From: Hydnum rufescens UP504
Taxonomy: Eukaryota > Basidiomycota > Agaricomycetes > Cantharellales > Hydnaceae
Assembly (NCBI GenBank): GCA_014904985.1
Contig: MU128991.1
Coordinates: 1 to 64,000, forward strand
Direction: 5' to 3'
Length of the DNA: 64,000 bases
How positions within the stretch are numbered: position 1 is the stretch's first letter; every line of letters begins with the position of its first letter. The position numbers were made by a program, and so were the translations under genes. This document shows, piece by piece, positions 35,240 through 48,439 of the stretch. Under the pieces are notes generated by a model, which did not search any database, was not told where the DNA came from, and was given only the letters and a program-made list of their open reading frames with translations.

Positions 35240-37489
35240 ATGAACATCACCCACATACTTGGTGGCTCGTTCTTGGGTAACCTCCTCAACGCTTTGTGAA
35301 TCTCCTCCAATCTTAGGGATGACCAAGACAGTGCTGACCTAGCCTACTCGTCAGATGCCTCGGAGTCCTCACAGTTCAGACCTCTAGCTATTATCGTGCC
35401 TTCCCAAATGACAGAAGGCCGGTGAAACTGGTGGTATGTCTCTCCATATTTCCCCGGAGTGGGCATTCGTCGCCCATTATCTATCCCTTCTCAGGTGGCC
35501 GTTTTATGGTGAACATCACGCACATATATCTTTGAGGGATATTCCTCATCTCCCATTGTAAAGGACTTTGGAAGCTTTTCAGCTGTTTGTACCCCCTTTC
35601 CTGTGCCCTCCAACTGTGGCTGGGACTTACTGCCGAGACTTGCTTGTGTTTAACAACATGTATGTTGCGCAGTGCGTGCGGTACCCAGTCTTTATATTGG
35701 TGGGTTGTCACAAACTACCAGAATCCTTTGGCTCTGAGCCAGCTGACATGGTGTGTGTGGGGTCCATCATGGCCCTTGACCGTTCTTTTCCCCACCGACA
35801 CCCTGTACCCATCAAATCATTGCATATTTATAGGGAATCTTCAATGGTTCAAATTAATGCGGTGAGTACTGGGTCGGTTCTTGTTGTGCATGCCCTTACC
35901 TTGGCTTTGGCCCTATCTACTTCAAGGTCTGTGCATCAGTTACTGTCCAGACATTCTTTGCCCATCGTGTCTATTCTTGTAGGCCTTGATACACATCAAC
36001 CCTGGAGAAGCATCATACTCATAATTCTCCTTGATTTCCATAGTGAGTGCAAACCTCTATCTAGGTGCACTTGTGGTATGTTGTGGCCCTGATGTCATAG
36101 ATCAGCCTGAAAGTCAGGCACTATAACTTTGTAGCAAGTCCTTGTGATGGTTCAGTTTGGTTAGTCCTGCCTGATTACCATTGTCCTGTGATGCACTTCC
36201 TATACCTTATTCCTCCCGTGCGGTAGGATTTGGTGCTGGTTAGTACTCATCTTCATATGTCTCAATGGCCTGTGACTTATTGTATTCTAATCAAATCAAT
36301 GGTTTGGCATACTGCAGCATATGGCATTATGTTGTATGCATCCTTATCTTCTTTTCAGTGAGGTCACAGCTAACAACCTTTTGGTCTGATCTTTCCCTGT
36401 TGAAGGAACACAGTAAATATTAAAGTGATATTCAAGGAGTATAGATGGGTTGCCATGTCATGGATGACTACTCAAGTGTGTCTTGGCCATAATCTATCTG
36501 CTCCTGTTTCTAACCCACTCTCTCTTGCCTTTACTGATCCATGGCACATGGTGTGGTTATGTGGCCTTCAGGCAATTGCAGATATTGTGATTGCAACATC
36601 ACTGTGTCTGTTATTGCGACATCGGCGGACCGGGTCCCAGAAGTGCGTATATTGATACATTTATGATGTGTATGCTAAATAAGTCCCTTTGTCTGGTTAA
36701 TGATCTCACGTGTCATTCCATGGCACAGGACTGATTCGGTAATCAACCGTATGGTATTGTACACCATTAGTACGGGCTTGGTCACCAGTGTTCTCGCATG
36801 TATTCTTCTTGGGACGGTGTGTTCCAATGATTTCCTTTCCTTTTTCACTGTGATAATGCTGGTGCTGGCCTGATCATGGGGACAGTTTGCCAAATACGGG
36901 CCCAATCTTAGTGTACTTACTAACAGCCTGGTGGGTTCTCGATTTTGCAGTCTCCTGCTCATTTGAGAATGAGGTTATTTTTTATATTTTTATATAAGGC
37001 TAATTTGTTGATCCTGTTCTAGCCACTGGGTGCATTCTATCCCATTACCATGCTCGCCAAGTACGTCCCTATAATGTGTCTCGTTATATGTCCGAATCTG
37101 AACAATCTTATTTTACTTTGGTCTTGAAGTCTGCACGCGCGAAAAACGCTCCGTGTGAAACTTGATACGCCAAGCCTCCTTGAAATGATCAGCTTCTCGA
37201 TGAAGAAGAGAATATGGCGGCGGGCGGGGGATCCTGAAAATGTATGTCTCACCGCATATATCTCTATGATGTCAGGGGGATGAGGTGATGCTAACTGACA
37301 CTGATCGGAACTTGTCTGTTTTTCTAGGAAGAGAGACACCAGGCTGCAAGTGCAAATATGGCCGGAGAGGTGGTGAACAATGATGTGGACATAAGAACAG
37401 AAGGTTTGTATTGGATGTCACCTCCCTTTGTGATGCTGTTCAATGATCCCCATTCTATTGTGATTACCCCCAGCAGAATAATGACATGA
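35240..37489 (+). CDS. DUF6534-type membrane protein, array copy 6 (possibly impaired)
   Basis: Starts MNITHILGGSFLGNLLNALC. Later exons give LEAFQL, ADIVIATSLC, RHRRTG, DSVINRMVLYTISTGLVT and a final exon AARTN/SANMAGEVVNNDVD-like. Intron 11 has AT in place of GT, and a one-base insertion in the last exon (AAGAACAGAAG) changes the C-terminus relative to copies 2 and 4. It may be a decaying copy. Confidence 0.55.
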
Positions 37490-38074
37490 AGGTTCAGTTT
37501 GCTGGGCTTCAGAACCGGGGCAACCTGGGCCCGAACGCAAGTGACCCCGATGACGAAGCAACATTGGGGTTTAGATGTTTGGGTACTATCTATCATTAGC
37601 TGGGAGTCCCACTTGTATTATGCTGCTGAGATGGTCTCTGGTGTGTTCCCATTTCATCATGAGACAATCCATCAACCATCAGAGAACCTGGATATCTATT
37701 GAGACATCCGTCCAATCAATCCTCCTTGGTTCTCGACTTGATCTCACCCGTTCCCCCTCAGTTTCCATATGGCAAAATATGCCATCTCTTTCAAGTACCA
37801 TCCAAGGGTCCGATGAGGGAGACAGTGGATGAGTCCGCAATGCAGTCAGCATTGCCATTGATGATGGTTACTGAGGACTCAAAAAGCTTGCTCGACGGCT
37901 CAAGTCGACTTTGACTCGGGACTTGGTCGCCCGTGGACATCCGAAGTCACCCAGAGTTGCCTTCAAGTCAAGTTGAGTCGTGGTAACATAAGAATGACTT
38001 GCTTAAGGAGGTCCTCAGCGAAGCCAACGGAGGTAAATCCATGCGGTCCACTGGATGCAGCATATTCAAGAGGC

Positions 38075-38450
38075 GGGGAATGGAAAGCAGAGCATACACA
38101 ATTCCGCCGAGGCCGGAAGGATTAGTATTAAATTTCCACAGATGAAAGGTCTCCTGGTTACCCCCAATAACAAAGCCTTGAAACGAAAGAGCTTGAACAT
38201 CTAGGGAATCTCTGAGAACTACAGTGCTAGGGCCACTCGGAGATAACGACCACTAGAATGAAATGACACATGGGTAAGATAGGCCGGATCGGGAACCTAG
38301 TGCAGAAGACCATTCACCTGCTACTTAGGACTGCTCGAGTCGAGGGGAACCATGGTTAAATTCACGCCGAGGCCATCGAGTTGAACGGCAAGCCTCTGAC
38401 CGTTGGCCGAGAGCTCTCTGTTGACGATGAAATAAGAGGTCGCCATCGTC
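38075..38450 (-). pseudogene. Beta-trefoil-like gene X, copy 3, with premature stop
   Basis: Matches 28735-29090: exon 1 starts MATSYFIVNRELSANGQRLA and exon 2 carries VVLRDSLDVQALSFQGFVIG and HLWKFN. Just before the intron, a codon equivalent to CAG is TAG, giving a premature stop. It lies after DUF6534 copy 6. Confidence 0.5.
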
Positions 38451-39239
38451 TCTGTGAGAGGATGTGGATGCAAGATGAGTGAGTAGGAGAGGGTTTATAC
38501 TGAATGGGGTGCTGAGCGAGCGATCAGAAGCACCTCAGGACTCAATTTGGGTTTCGTTAGATGCCGAGGCCTCGGGGGCGGAGCCACTAGACCTTCGTGG
38601 ACTCTCACATCTGGTAGCTTTCCAATATATTCAAGAAGAGTCACAGATCCGCAACCGTGTGATCCATGTTCAGTTCAAACTTACCGTGTGGGTGACCATT
38701 CTTCTCAGTTAAGTGGGATATCACTCACCGGTAGCACTTACACAGAGGTGGATTTTATGCCATGTTGAGCAGCCGTCCGCGAACTGAGTTTCAGGAGATC
38801 TGTCTGCAATCGATCGGGCATCAGTATTGCGCTTGACGCTGATCTTGTTTGACTGTTTCACCTTAGTTTGGAATGTGATCCACTAAGAGAGATTAAATCG
38901 GTATTTGATGATTCGAATACCTGGTCACTATATAGGGATCAAGCCCAAGGGTGATTACTACAGTTTGAGTCACACCAACCGTAGCACCGCGCCCACCGCT
39001 CCGCGGCGGTGCTTCTTCAGACAGGCGACCTGAAGGTTCCCGGGATCTACGGTCCAGGGGTTCTCGGCTATCCGCACCTTTGTAGTAGGCACCCTCGATG
39101 ACCATGGCCAGGTATGACACGGCCGGGACTAGATCGCTATGCACACCTTGTTTAAATCGAAAGGTTCCACAATATATTCATTCGAAAAAGAGTAGCTGCC
39201 GTCAGCGAGGAGCTTATCAGAAGGGCATTGTTTAGTTTT

Positions 39240-40441
39240 ACCGCCACGACGCCGCCGCTATATTCACCATTTCCAAGTAGCGAATGGGGAAGCAGGAGCG
39301 GCATTTCGGCGTTTGCCGGAAGATACACCCTTCAACTCTTGTCCCCAAAGGGAAGCCAAATTTATCAGGTTTGACTTCGGCATATGATTCCTTCAACTTC
39401 CTAAGTGCTCGACTTTTCGTTGCTCGGCACCTTCCGTATGTGAACCCTCCGTGACGACAATGCGACCCGCATTGCCGAGGACTCATTGACAGGACACGGT
39501 GAGCTCACTTAGAGGTCCGATCCGGCAAAGGAGATTTCGGTACTATTTCTGATCGGGGTGCGCAAACGTGGGCCAAAAAGGCACTTTTTTCCCATCGGAC
39601 GCAACAAAATTACCGCCACTTCCCCCTAGACCTGCGAAGACCCTTTATAGTCCTCTGTGGGGTCTGGCTCCCTTCTGCCCATTCCTTTGGCTGAACATCT
39701 TGCAAGCGAGTGCTTTTGAGCCCCCCAGCTATTTCCGGGAGCTTTTTGCAGAAACATCATCCTCAAAATTCAAAATCAGATGCTGACAGATGAACATGGT
39801 GTCCCGATGAGCGAACCACTTGCCCGTCTAACTGCGAGTCTGAGGCACGACCACGCCCTCAGACTCTGCCAAAACAGTACTATTCTCCATCTGACCTTCC
39901 CCCAACTGGGCTTGAAAAGGTACTTTTTTTTTATGATACATCGCGCAAAAAAAAAGCAAAAAAAGGTATGATTTTGGATCGCTCCTAGGTACGAAAAGGG
40001 GGCAAAAAGGTACTTTTTTGGATCGGGCAGGTCCTTGAGCTCGCCGGGGTTCTTCATCGATTCACCCCGGTGATAGGAGAGCCCACTGAGATCTCTTATA
40101 TGCACGGAGTCTGTCGGCTCCCGCATCCATGACTCTTTATCTATCGCTAGCACCAACAAGCACCAATCCCTCGACCCCAAGCCCGTGATATGGAATGTAC
40201 GCCGAAGAGGTACACTGAAATTCAAGAACAGAATTTTATGCTGACGGCCGCAAGCCTTCGCCTCGGGCTTGATCTGCGGAGTCGCGCATGAGGATGGGGG
40301 AAATGGGGTGTGTGTACAATACCTGGGCCTCGTATCATCACACCTGCCTTCAGCTAGCGACCGTTCAACTTCTATCCCCTGCAGATAAGTAGCGTGCATT
40401 AGACGTGTATTGGAGACGCACCCTGCCTTTGTGCGAGTCAC
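39240..40441 (-). pseudogene. Block Y ORF split by a transposon insertion
   Basis: The two halves of the block intact at 29609-30202 are found here at 39240-39489 and 40053-40441, separated by the element at 39490-40052. The right half keeps FSVPLRRTFHITGLGSRDWC and DKESWMREPT. The insertion destroys the ORF. Confidence 0.5.
39490..40052. mobile_element. Non-autonomous hAT-like element, 563 bp
   Basis: The empty site at about 29935 has CTCATCGA once; here it is flanked by CTCATTGA (39482-39489) and TTCATCGA (40053-40060), an 8-bp duplication with two changes. The ends form an imperfect inverted repeat: CAGGACACGGTGAGCTCA on the left, and AGAACCCCGGCGAGCTCA as the reverse complement of the right. 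Three internal AAAAAGGYACTTTTTT motifs near both ends could be subterminal repeats. No transposase is seen. Confidence 0.75.
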
Positions 40442-41264
40442 AAGCGACGGAACTCAATGGCCCAATTGACGTTCGCACAAGTTTGAATCACAGGTCGCGA
40501 CGTTCCGGTGCCAGGTGAGTTCGCAAATTATTGATGGCGCTCCGGAATGGGCACAAGCTGGCCCCGTTGTAATAGAACTGCGAGGCACCCTGTGATCCGT
40601 CGAAGATCGGACTTGATTAGGTAAGTCGCCGGAAATGGGAATTACGTACAAACTCTGACATCCCGTGCAACGTTGTGATGCACCGAGATCTTCGGTATTT
40701 GGATGTATCGCTCATTGGGGCGGCCAAGAGGTGCGGAGGTGAGGTGAGTAGAACTACCGAAGGCATCCGAGGAACGGTGATAACTACGATACACAGAAGG
40801 AACTCGCTGCTTTGTTGCGTGGAAAGGAACCTGGATCTACTATATCTGTTGGCAAAGAAATCCAATATACGATCCGAGCAGTCTTTTTGCCCACCTCGCA
40901 GTCACTGCGGAGGGCGTACTCGGAGGTAAATGAGGAAAGGGGTCAGCTTTCTCGTGCAAATTACGCCGAATACACAATCGTGAAGGCGCGCGGACCGTTC
41001 TCCCACGCAAACAGAAGAATTCAAATTCCGGATCAGACTTGATATTCCATCCTCAATTCTGTCCTCGTCCAATGGTGGATGATGCTGGGGTAACGTGAGA
41101 AGTGATCGAGCCGCGTAGGCCCCGAGGTCAAGCAAACGAGGTGAAGAATCACATCGGATCTCCTATAGTGACACTCCAGTTCTAATCAATTGAGCTGATA
41201 TATAGCGAATCTAAGCTCCCATTTCCCACCCTCATTCGCACCCTCTTTGCGCTTCGTGAAGATA

Positions 41265-43467
41265 ATGAGCATCACCCACCTAGTTGGTGGCTCGTTCTTT
41301 GGTAATCTCCTTAGTGCCTTGTCAATCTCCTCCAAGCTTAGGGTTGGCCGGGACACTGCTGACCTAGTGTGTGCTCCTCAGATGCTTTGGTATCCTCACT
41401 ATCCAGACCTCTAGCTATTATCGTGCCTTCCCAAGTGATGGAAGGTCGGTGAAACTGGTGGTACGACCCTCCATATTCCCTTGAAGTGTGCATTCTTCAC
41501 CCATTATCTATCCCTTCTCAGGTGGCCTTTTTATGGTGAGTGTCACGCGCACCGATCTTCCGAGGGATGTTTCTCATGTTTCATTGTAAAGGACTTTGGA
41601 TGCTTTTCAACTGTAGGTTTCCCCTTTTCTGTGCTCTTCAACTGCGGATAGGATTGGCTGCGGAGGCTTACCGTTGTCCGACAATATGTACGTTACACAG
41701 TTCGTGCAGTACCCAGTCTTTATATTGGTGGACTGTGACAAACCACAATAATCCTTTGGCTCTGAAGCGGCTGACGTGGTGTGTGTGGGGTCCGTCGCGG
41801 CCATTCACCGCTCCTTGCTTACTGGCCCCCTCATCATTCAACATTTATAGGGAATTTACAATATTTCAAATCACTGCAGTGAGTATTGAATTGGTTCTTG
41901 CCGTACATGCCCTAATCTTGGGGCTATCTACTTCGAGTGCTGCGCATCAGTCACTGTGCAGACATTCTTTGCCCATCGTGTCTATTCTCGTAGGCCTTTA
42001 CGCATATTAACCCTGGAGAAGCATTGCATACATAATTCCCCTTGGTTTCCGTAGTGAGCGCCAAACTCTATCTAGGTGTGCTCGTGGTATGTTGTTTCCC
42101 TGATGTCACGGTAGATCGGTACGAAACTTGTGCACCGTGAATTTGTAGCAAGTCCTTGTGTTGGTTCAGTTTGGTTAGTCTTTCCCGATTACCATCACTC
42201 CACGATGTGCGTCCTTTGTCTTATTCCTCATGTGCGGTAGGATTTGGCGCTGGTTAGTACTCATCTTCATACGTCTCGATGGACTGCAATTTATTGTATT
42301 CAAACCAAACTGATACTTTGGCATGCTGCAGCAACTGGTGTCATAGCGTATGTATCCTTGTACTTCGGCGAGGCCACACCCAACAATTTTTGACTTGATG
42401 TGGTTGTATCCCCAACTGTTGTAGATACACGATCCGAGATATTGGAGTGTTGCTGAAGAAGTACAGGTGGGTCGCCATGTCATGGCCAGCTATTCAAGTG
42501 CGTCTTGGCCCCCAACCCATGTGTCCTTGTTTCTAACCCACTCTCCCTTGCCTTTGCTGATACATGAAACATGGTGTGATTACCTGGCCCTCAGGCAATC
42601 GCAGATATTGTGATTGCGACATGTATGTGTCTGGTATTGCGACATCGGCACACCGGGTTCCAGAAGTCCGTATACTGATGCATTTGCGATGCCATATTCA
42701 TGTGCTAAATGAGTCCCTTTGTCTGATTAACGATCCTATGCATCGTTCCATGGCACAGGACTGATTCGGTAATCAACCTTATGGTATTGTACACCATTAG
42801 TACAGGCTTGGTCACCAGTGTTCTCTCATGTATCCTTCTTGGGGTGGTGCATATCAGCGGTTTCCTTGTGTATGATAATCCTGATGCTGAATTAATTCTG
42901 GGGACAGGTTCTCAAATATGGGTTCAATTTTAGTGTTGCTATCTGCATGGTGCGTTACTCGATTTTCCAGTCTCCTGCTTGTTCGAGAATGGGAATATCT
43001 CTATATACAAGGCTAATTTCTTGATCCTGTTCTAGCCTCTAGGCGGGCTCTATTCCGTCACCATGCTTGCAAAGTACGACCCTCCAATGTCAATGTTTCG
43101 TTATACGCCCGATGCTGAATAATTGTATTTTATTTTGGTCTTGAAGTCTGCACATGCGAAAGACACTCCGGGCGAGACTTGATACACCAAGCCTCCTTGA
43201 AATGATCAGCTCCTCGATGAAAAAGGGCATATGGCGGAAGGCAGGGGATCCTGAAAATGTGCGACTCATCATATATATCTTTACCTATATGATGTCAGGG
43301 GGATGAGATGATACTAACTGATACTGGTCGGAACTTGTCTGTTTTTCTAGGCCGAGAAGCTCCAAGCTGCAAGGATAAATATCGCCAGAGAGGTGGCAAA
43401 TGACGATGTGCACATAATACAGATGGTTCGTATCGGATGTCACCACCTTTGTCATGCTGTCCAATGA
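41265..43467 (+). CDS. DUF6534-type membrane protein, array copy 7
   Basis: Starts MSITHLVGGSFFGNLLSALC. Spliced segments include FGILTIQTSSYYRAFPSD, TLDAFQL, ADIVIATCMC, RHRHTGFQK, DSVINLMVLYTISTGLVT, YSVTMLAN and AARINIAREVANDDVH. Intron 11 keeps GT. The donor after RHRHTGFQK reads GTCCGT, unlike GTGCGT elsewhere. Stop at 43465-43467. It is the last plus-strand unit before the array inverts. Confidence 0.6.
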
Positions 43468-43689
43468 TCCACATTCTATCGTCTATCGTGGTTACTCCCA
43501 CCAGAATAGTGATACGAGCGTTCGGTTTACTTGGGTTCAGAGTGCTGTTTCGGGGGCAACCTGAACCTGGTCAGAGGGTGCACATGACCAAATAGGACTG
43601 GTTCAATTAGGGCTAAATATTTAATATCCAGTGAGGTGTTGCCGAAATACTTTCCCCAGAGTGGTCGGTGCCTTCCGTACACTGTATGT

Positions 43690-43880
43690 TGTTAACTTCC
43701 GTTGTCAATGGTAATTCGGCCCATGGCCGAATATGCCATCGATTGGTTATCCACTCCGATGATAGGAGCACTGAGAGTTCTTATATGTGGAATGCTTGAA
43801 GAGGAGTGGGGATACCAATGCCTCTAACATTGAACTGTGTCAGCAACTTGGGGTATTACTTGGGGCCTGTGTCATTGCCT
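43690..43880 (+). pseudogene. Fragment of the Mug135-like family (C-terminus)
   Basis: The stretch 43813-43870 reads TNASNIELCQQLGVLLGACV, closely matching the C-terminal SDLELRQQLGVLLGARV of the gene at 7134-7976. Only this piece is present. Just upstream (43690-43790) is the conserved flank with CCGATGATAGGAG found in the other spacers. Confidence 0.6.
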
Positions 43881-44480
43881 GTTCTTCATGGCCTTATAGT
43901 GACAATCCACACCTGGGTTAGAAAACAATGTAGAGAAGAGGGGAATAGGGACTTGGTAGAAACTTGCGTAGTGCCCTCAAGTGATCCAGATGTCCAAAAG
44001 CCTTCTGGCACCTTTAGTATTTTTTACTTCTGGAAAACACCATTATCCCAGGGTCTTGGACATCTGGATCAACAGAGAGCACTATGCAGGGTTCTGCCAA
44101 GTCCCTAGCTTTCCCTCTTCTCTATGTTGTTCTCTACCCCAGATGTGGATTGTTGCAATCAAATTTTCATACATCCCTATCCCAGTGATGCATGACATGC
44201 ATTGTACTAGCATCTAGTGGGACCCACCGCTATTGATGACAATGGATGATAATGATGACCATGAGGATAGCTAACAAATTTTGAGAGCGCGACGCGATGA
44301 CAACACAGAGCCCAACAAAAAAAAAACTTCAAACAAATGACCCAGTGCGGAATTGTTCAGAGATTTCTGGGTCATCGTTCTCCAAACAAGCTCGAGGGGT
44401 GTGGGGATGAGGTCGGAAATACGTATGACGGTTTCTGATGACGAACTGAATGGGTGAATGGAACGACGAGGGGGGAGACG
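43881..44480. other. Junction region where the array changes orientation
   Basis: Sequence between the plus-strand array and the first inverted copy. A short inverted pair, CCCTCTTCTCTATGTTGTTCTC (44117) and GAAAACAATGTAGAGAAGAGGGG (43921), surrounds about 170 bp. No gene is supported. Confidence 0.35.
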
Positions 44481-46751
44481 TCACCAGATACGAACCATCG
44501 GTTTCACGTCCATGTCGTCGCGTACTATCTCTCTGGTGACATTGACCATTGTGGATTGGAAGTCCTGTTCTCGGGAAAACCGACGAGGTCCGGTCATTGT
44601 CAGTTAGTGTCGCCTGGAAACACAACGGCCGCGAAATATAGATTGAAACTTACACTTGTAGCAGAATCCGCTATTTTCAGCCGGATCCTCTTTCTCAATG
44701 AGAAGTTCACTACTTCGAGAGGGGTTGGCGTAGCGAGCCTCGTCAGGAGTATCTTTCGTGTGTGGAGACTACAAGGCCAAACATAAAATTAAATCATTCA
44801 TCATTATTATGATGAGTGAGCCCGGGGATCGGGAGATGTATGGCGAGTCATATAGTAGGGAGATACTTACTTGGCGAGCATGGTCACAGAATAGATCCCG
44901 CCCAGCGGCTAGAATAGGAACAAGAAATTAGGCTTGTACAACAGAGACATACTCACTCTCAAACGAGCAGTAGACCGAAGAACTGAGTAGCCTACCACGC
45001 CGATAGTGAGTACACTAAAATGGAACCCGTCCTTGGCAAACTACCCCCCCAAACAGGTCAGCACCAGAATTACCATGCTAAAAATGAAATGAAATAACCG
45101 TAACGCACCATCACAAGAAGAATACCTGAGAGCACACTAGTGACCAAGCCGGTACTAATAGTGTACAAAGTCATATGATTGATGACCGAATCAGTCCTGC
45201 TCCACATAACGACACGCGCGGTCATCAGTCAGAAAAATGCACTCATTTAGCTGATGAATGTGCCATGGTAACCGTTACTAGACACGCACTTCGGGAACCC
45301 AGTCCGCCGACGCCGCAATAAGATACACATAGATGCCGCAATCACAACGTCTGCGACCGCCTGAAAACCACCAATGGGTCACGTAGTTAGCGAACGCAAG
45401 GGAGAGTGTTGGAGACGACAAGGGCGGGCAGACAGCTTCGACGCATACGCACTTGAGTAGCGAGCCACGTCACGACGAGCCAGGTATATTCCTCGACCAT
45501 GAGTTGAAACTTCAATATCATATTCCTACAACAGGAGAAACAAATACAAACGAATCAGAACAATAAGTGCGTAGCTGTGGCCTCGCCACCGGGAGCGGGG
45601 ATGCATACGCTCTGATGGCCGTTGCTGCAACACGCGAAAACACCGATTCGATATCGGAAGATGTTGAGTCACGATCCATCGGGGCGTATGAAGAAAAGGA
45701 CTAACCGGCACCAAATCCTAGCGTACGCAAGGAATGAAACGGAGAATGCACATCGCAAAGGGAAGGCAACTGGGCAAGACTAACCAAACTGAATCAACAC
45801 AAGGACTTGCTACAAAGTCATAGCGCAAGACTTTCAGACCGATCTATTGGGACATCAGGGCCACAACATACCACGAGGACTCCGAGATAGAGATTGGCGC
45901 TCACTATGGAATCCCGGGGGAATCATGAGTGTGATGGTTCTCCAGGCAGATATGTGGGATGCCCTACGAGAGTAAACACGATGCGCAAAGAATGTTTGCA
46001 CAGTGACTGATGCGCAGACCTGGAGCAAATTGTGCCGAAGTCAAGGCAAGGGTATGTACGACAAGACTGACTCTGCTCACTCACCGTGCTGATCTGATAT
46101 ACTGTGAATTCCCTATAAATATGCAATGATTTCACGGGCATAGTAAGAACAGGGGGTCAGCAGGGAAGGGAATGGTCAATGGCCGGGATAGATCCGATAC
46201 TGACCAGGTCGCGCTGCTCAGAGACACGGGATTATAATAATTTTTGACGAACCACCAATATAAAGACTGGGTAACGCATGCACTGTATAATGTACATGAT
46301 TCGATGCATTGTCGGACATGAGTAAGCCTCCGCAGTAATTCCTAGAAATAGTGCGAAAAAAAAAACGGAAAAGGGAGTACTAACAGTTGGAAAGCGTCCA
46401 AAGCCCTTTATAGCGGAAGACGAGGAAGTTGCAGAAGCTTCGGTAGGTCACTGTGTGCGATGCTCACCATAAAAAACCCACCTGAGAAAGGAGAGGTGGA
46501 TGAAAGTGCATTTCCAGGAGATATGGAGCGACGTACCACCAGTTTCAATGGCGTTGCATCATTCGGGAAGGTATGATAATAGCTAGAGGTCTGGGCAGTG
46601 AGGACGCCAAAGCAGCTGATTAACACCGCGGATTATAATTAGTGCTGGGGTGGCCACCCTCAAGGCCAGAGAAAACTGACAAAGCGGTGAGGAGGTTGCC
46701 GAAAAACGAGCCACCAAAGACGTGGAGGAGGGTGCCCTTCATTATCGCCAT
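44481..46751 (-). CDS. DUF6534-type membrane protein, array copy 8 (inverted)
   Basis: Read on minus it starts MAIMKGTLLHVFGGSFFGNL. Splicing gives CFGVLTAQTSSYYHTFPND, then YWWFVKNYYNPVSLSSATW, an exon with RRRTGF, DSVINHMTLYTISTGLVTSV, PLGGIYSVTMLAN and VNVTREIVRDDMDVKPMVR, stopping at 44481-44483. It is more diverged from copies 1-7 than they are from each other. Intron 11 has a GC donor. No definite disabling change was found, but the exon sum was not verified. Confidence 0.6.
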
Positions 46752-47199
46752 GATGAAGGAGAAGAGAAGAGGGGACTGGGGAAGAAATGGGTGTCTCCGA
46801 TCACAATGAGCTAGAATAGCAACTGAATTCAGAAGAAGCGTTGGCTAAAACGAAGTGCTAAGTTGAAAATACACAATACAGTACGAGATCCGATGATTCT
46901 TTTTCAACTCATCCCCCTGAGTGTGGGCACGGCTCGACAGACCGCGTTCATTCTCATTATCTGGCCATTGTCCACTACATAATCGAAGAGGACAGCATTA
47001 CACCAAAAATCAACGAGGGCGGTGCGGCACCAGATGCGGCAATTACCGATGGGGTTTTTCGGGACATCCCGCCTCCGATGGTATTTGAATAGGATGGCGG
47101 AGATCGATCGTGAGGAGGATCAGGGACGATCAGACATTTTCTTCTCAGTTAGATCTGGCGAGATTCACCCACGATGACATAATCAAATAATCTCACCCG

Positions 47200-47870
47200 A
47201 GTTGAGTGCACATAAATGTAACATGTGGGTGTCGTCTTTGTGTACCCTCCCCTCCAATGGTAGATATCAGCCCAACTCTGGCGAACTCACTGTTCTTCGA
47301 CTCAATGGGATCCCCTCCTCCGATGCGTATTCACTCCACTCTACTCGTAGTACCGAATTCACCGTTCTTCGACTCGATGGAAACCTTGGGCCTGCTGTGC
47401 CATTTCACTATTACTCCATGTACATGTACAGTTGTCAAACAAATGACAACAAGAGTGAGCAGAATTATGAATTCACCTGGCTTCATGTCTCTTCCTAATA
47501 CAATATTCATAAATAGGCATACAACGCGAGCTGCGGGTGGGGATCTCATATCCCTGGTGATGGCCCATCTGTATGAATGTTTGAACTCTATCTATGCAGT
47601 GGAGACTCAGGATTTACCAAGTTTTTCAGGACACCCTGCCCGTAATCCAGTGCTACAGCGATCACCTTGCCCTCTCCACTCTTGAGATTGTTTTTGTGGC
47701 TATTGTGACATACCCTATCACTAGTTTCTTTGTAACCTTATATTGTAATTTCTTGTCACAAATTGAAGCTTACTTGAGCTCATACACAAAGTTAGTGTAT
47801 GAAAAATGGGTGCAAATAGAACGCCAGAACAAGGGGGCAGGACGTGATCCCGTGTACTGACGAGGTATCT
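47200..47870 (+). pseudogene. Degenerate Mug135-like family copy
   Basis: After an acceptor like that of the intact gene (AATAG), 47515 onward reads AYNASCGWGSHIPG, matching FNASCGDGSGIP. The frame then breaks and the LQGYGG segment is not found. The upstream part (47260-47480) contains two similar lines reading ELTVLRLNG and EFTVLRLDG. It lies between inverted DUF6534 copies 8 and 9. Confidence 0.45.
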
Positions 47871-48439
47871 AGTGTCTCAAGAATTGAAGTACCGTAGGAC
47901 TACAGAATGAGATTACATTAGGCAGATTTGGTATTCTAATTTATTTCAAGTTGTATGAATCAAGTTAGCGGGAGCCGAGGCGGGACGAGAGAGGGTGAGA
48001 GCGAACGAGGAAATGTGCAATCTGACCGAGCCACTACAGGGGAAGTCTGCATTCGAGGAGATTGTCCAACAGGTGCTCTCAGTCAAGGGGCCGGTTGGGG
48101 GAACATACCAATGTGGATACGCCAGTGTACACTACTTCGTCGCCTTCGTCATCGTCATATTCTTTAGGTTGCCTCGTGTCCCTCCCCAAGGCACGTATCG
48201 ACTCTCAAAGATTACTTCGGATGGCCATTCGATGCTCTTCTGTGGTGCGCGATGGAGAAGCCAAGCGGGAAATCCGGTGGGTGGATTTTTGTATCCGCAT
48301 CCTCTTTAAGTGAATGGGCCAATCAAGTGAATCGGCTTCCTGTACTGTAGGTCAAGTCTAATGAGGTGCTGGCACTCGTTTCCCGAGCCTAAGGGGAATC
48401 ATCCGGAGATTTTGCGCAGGGGGGTGCGGATGATGCTCT

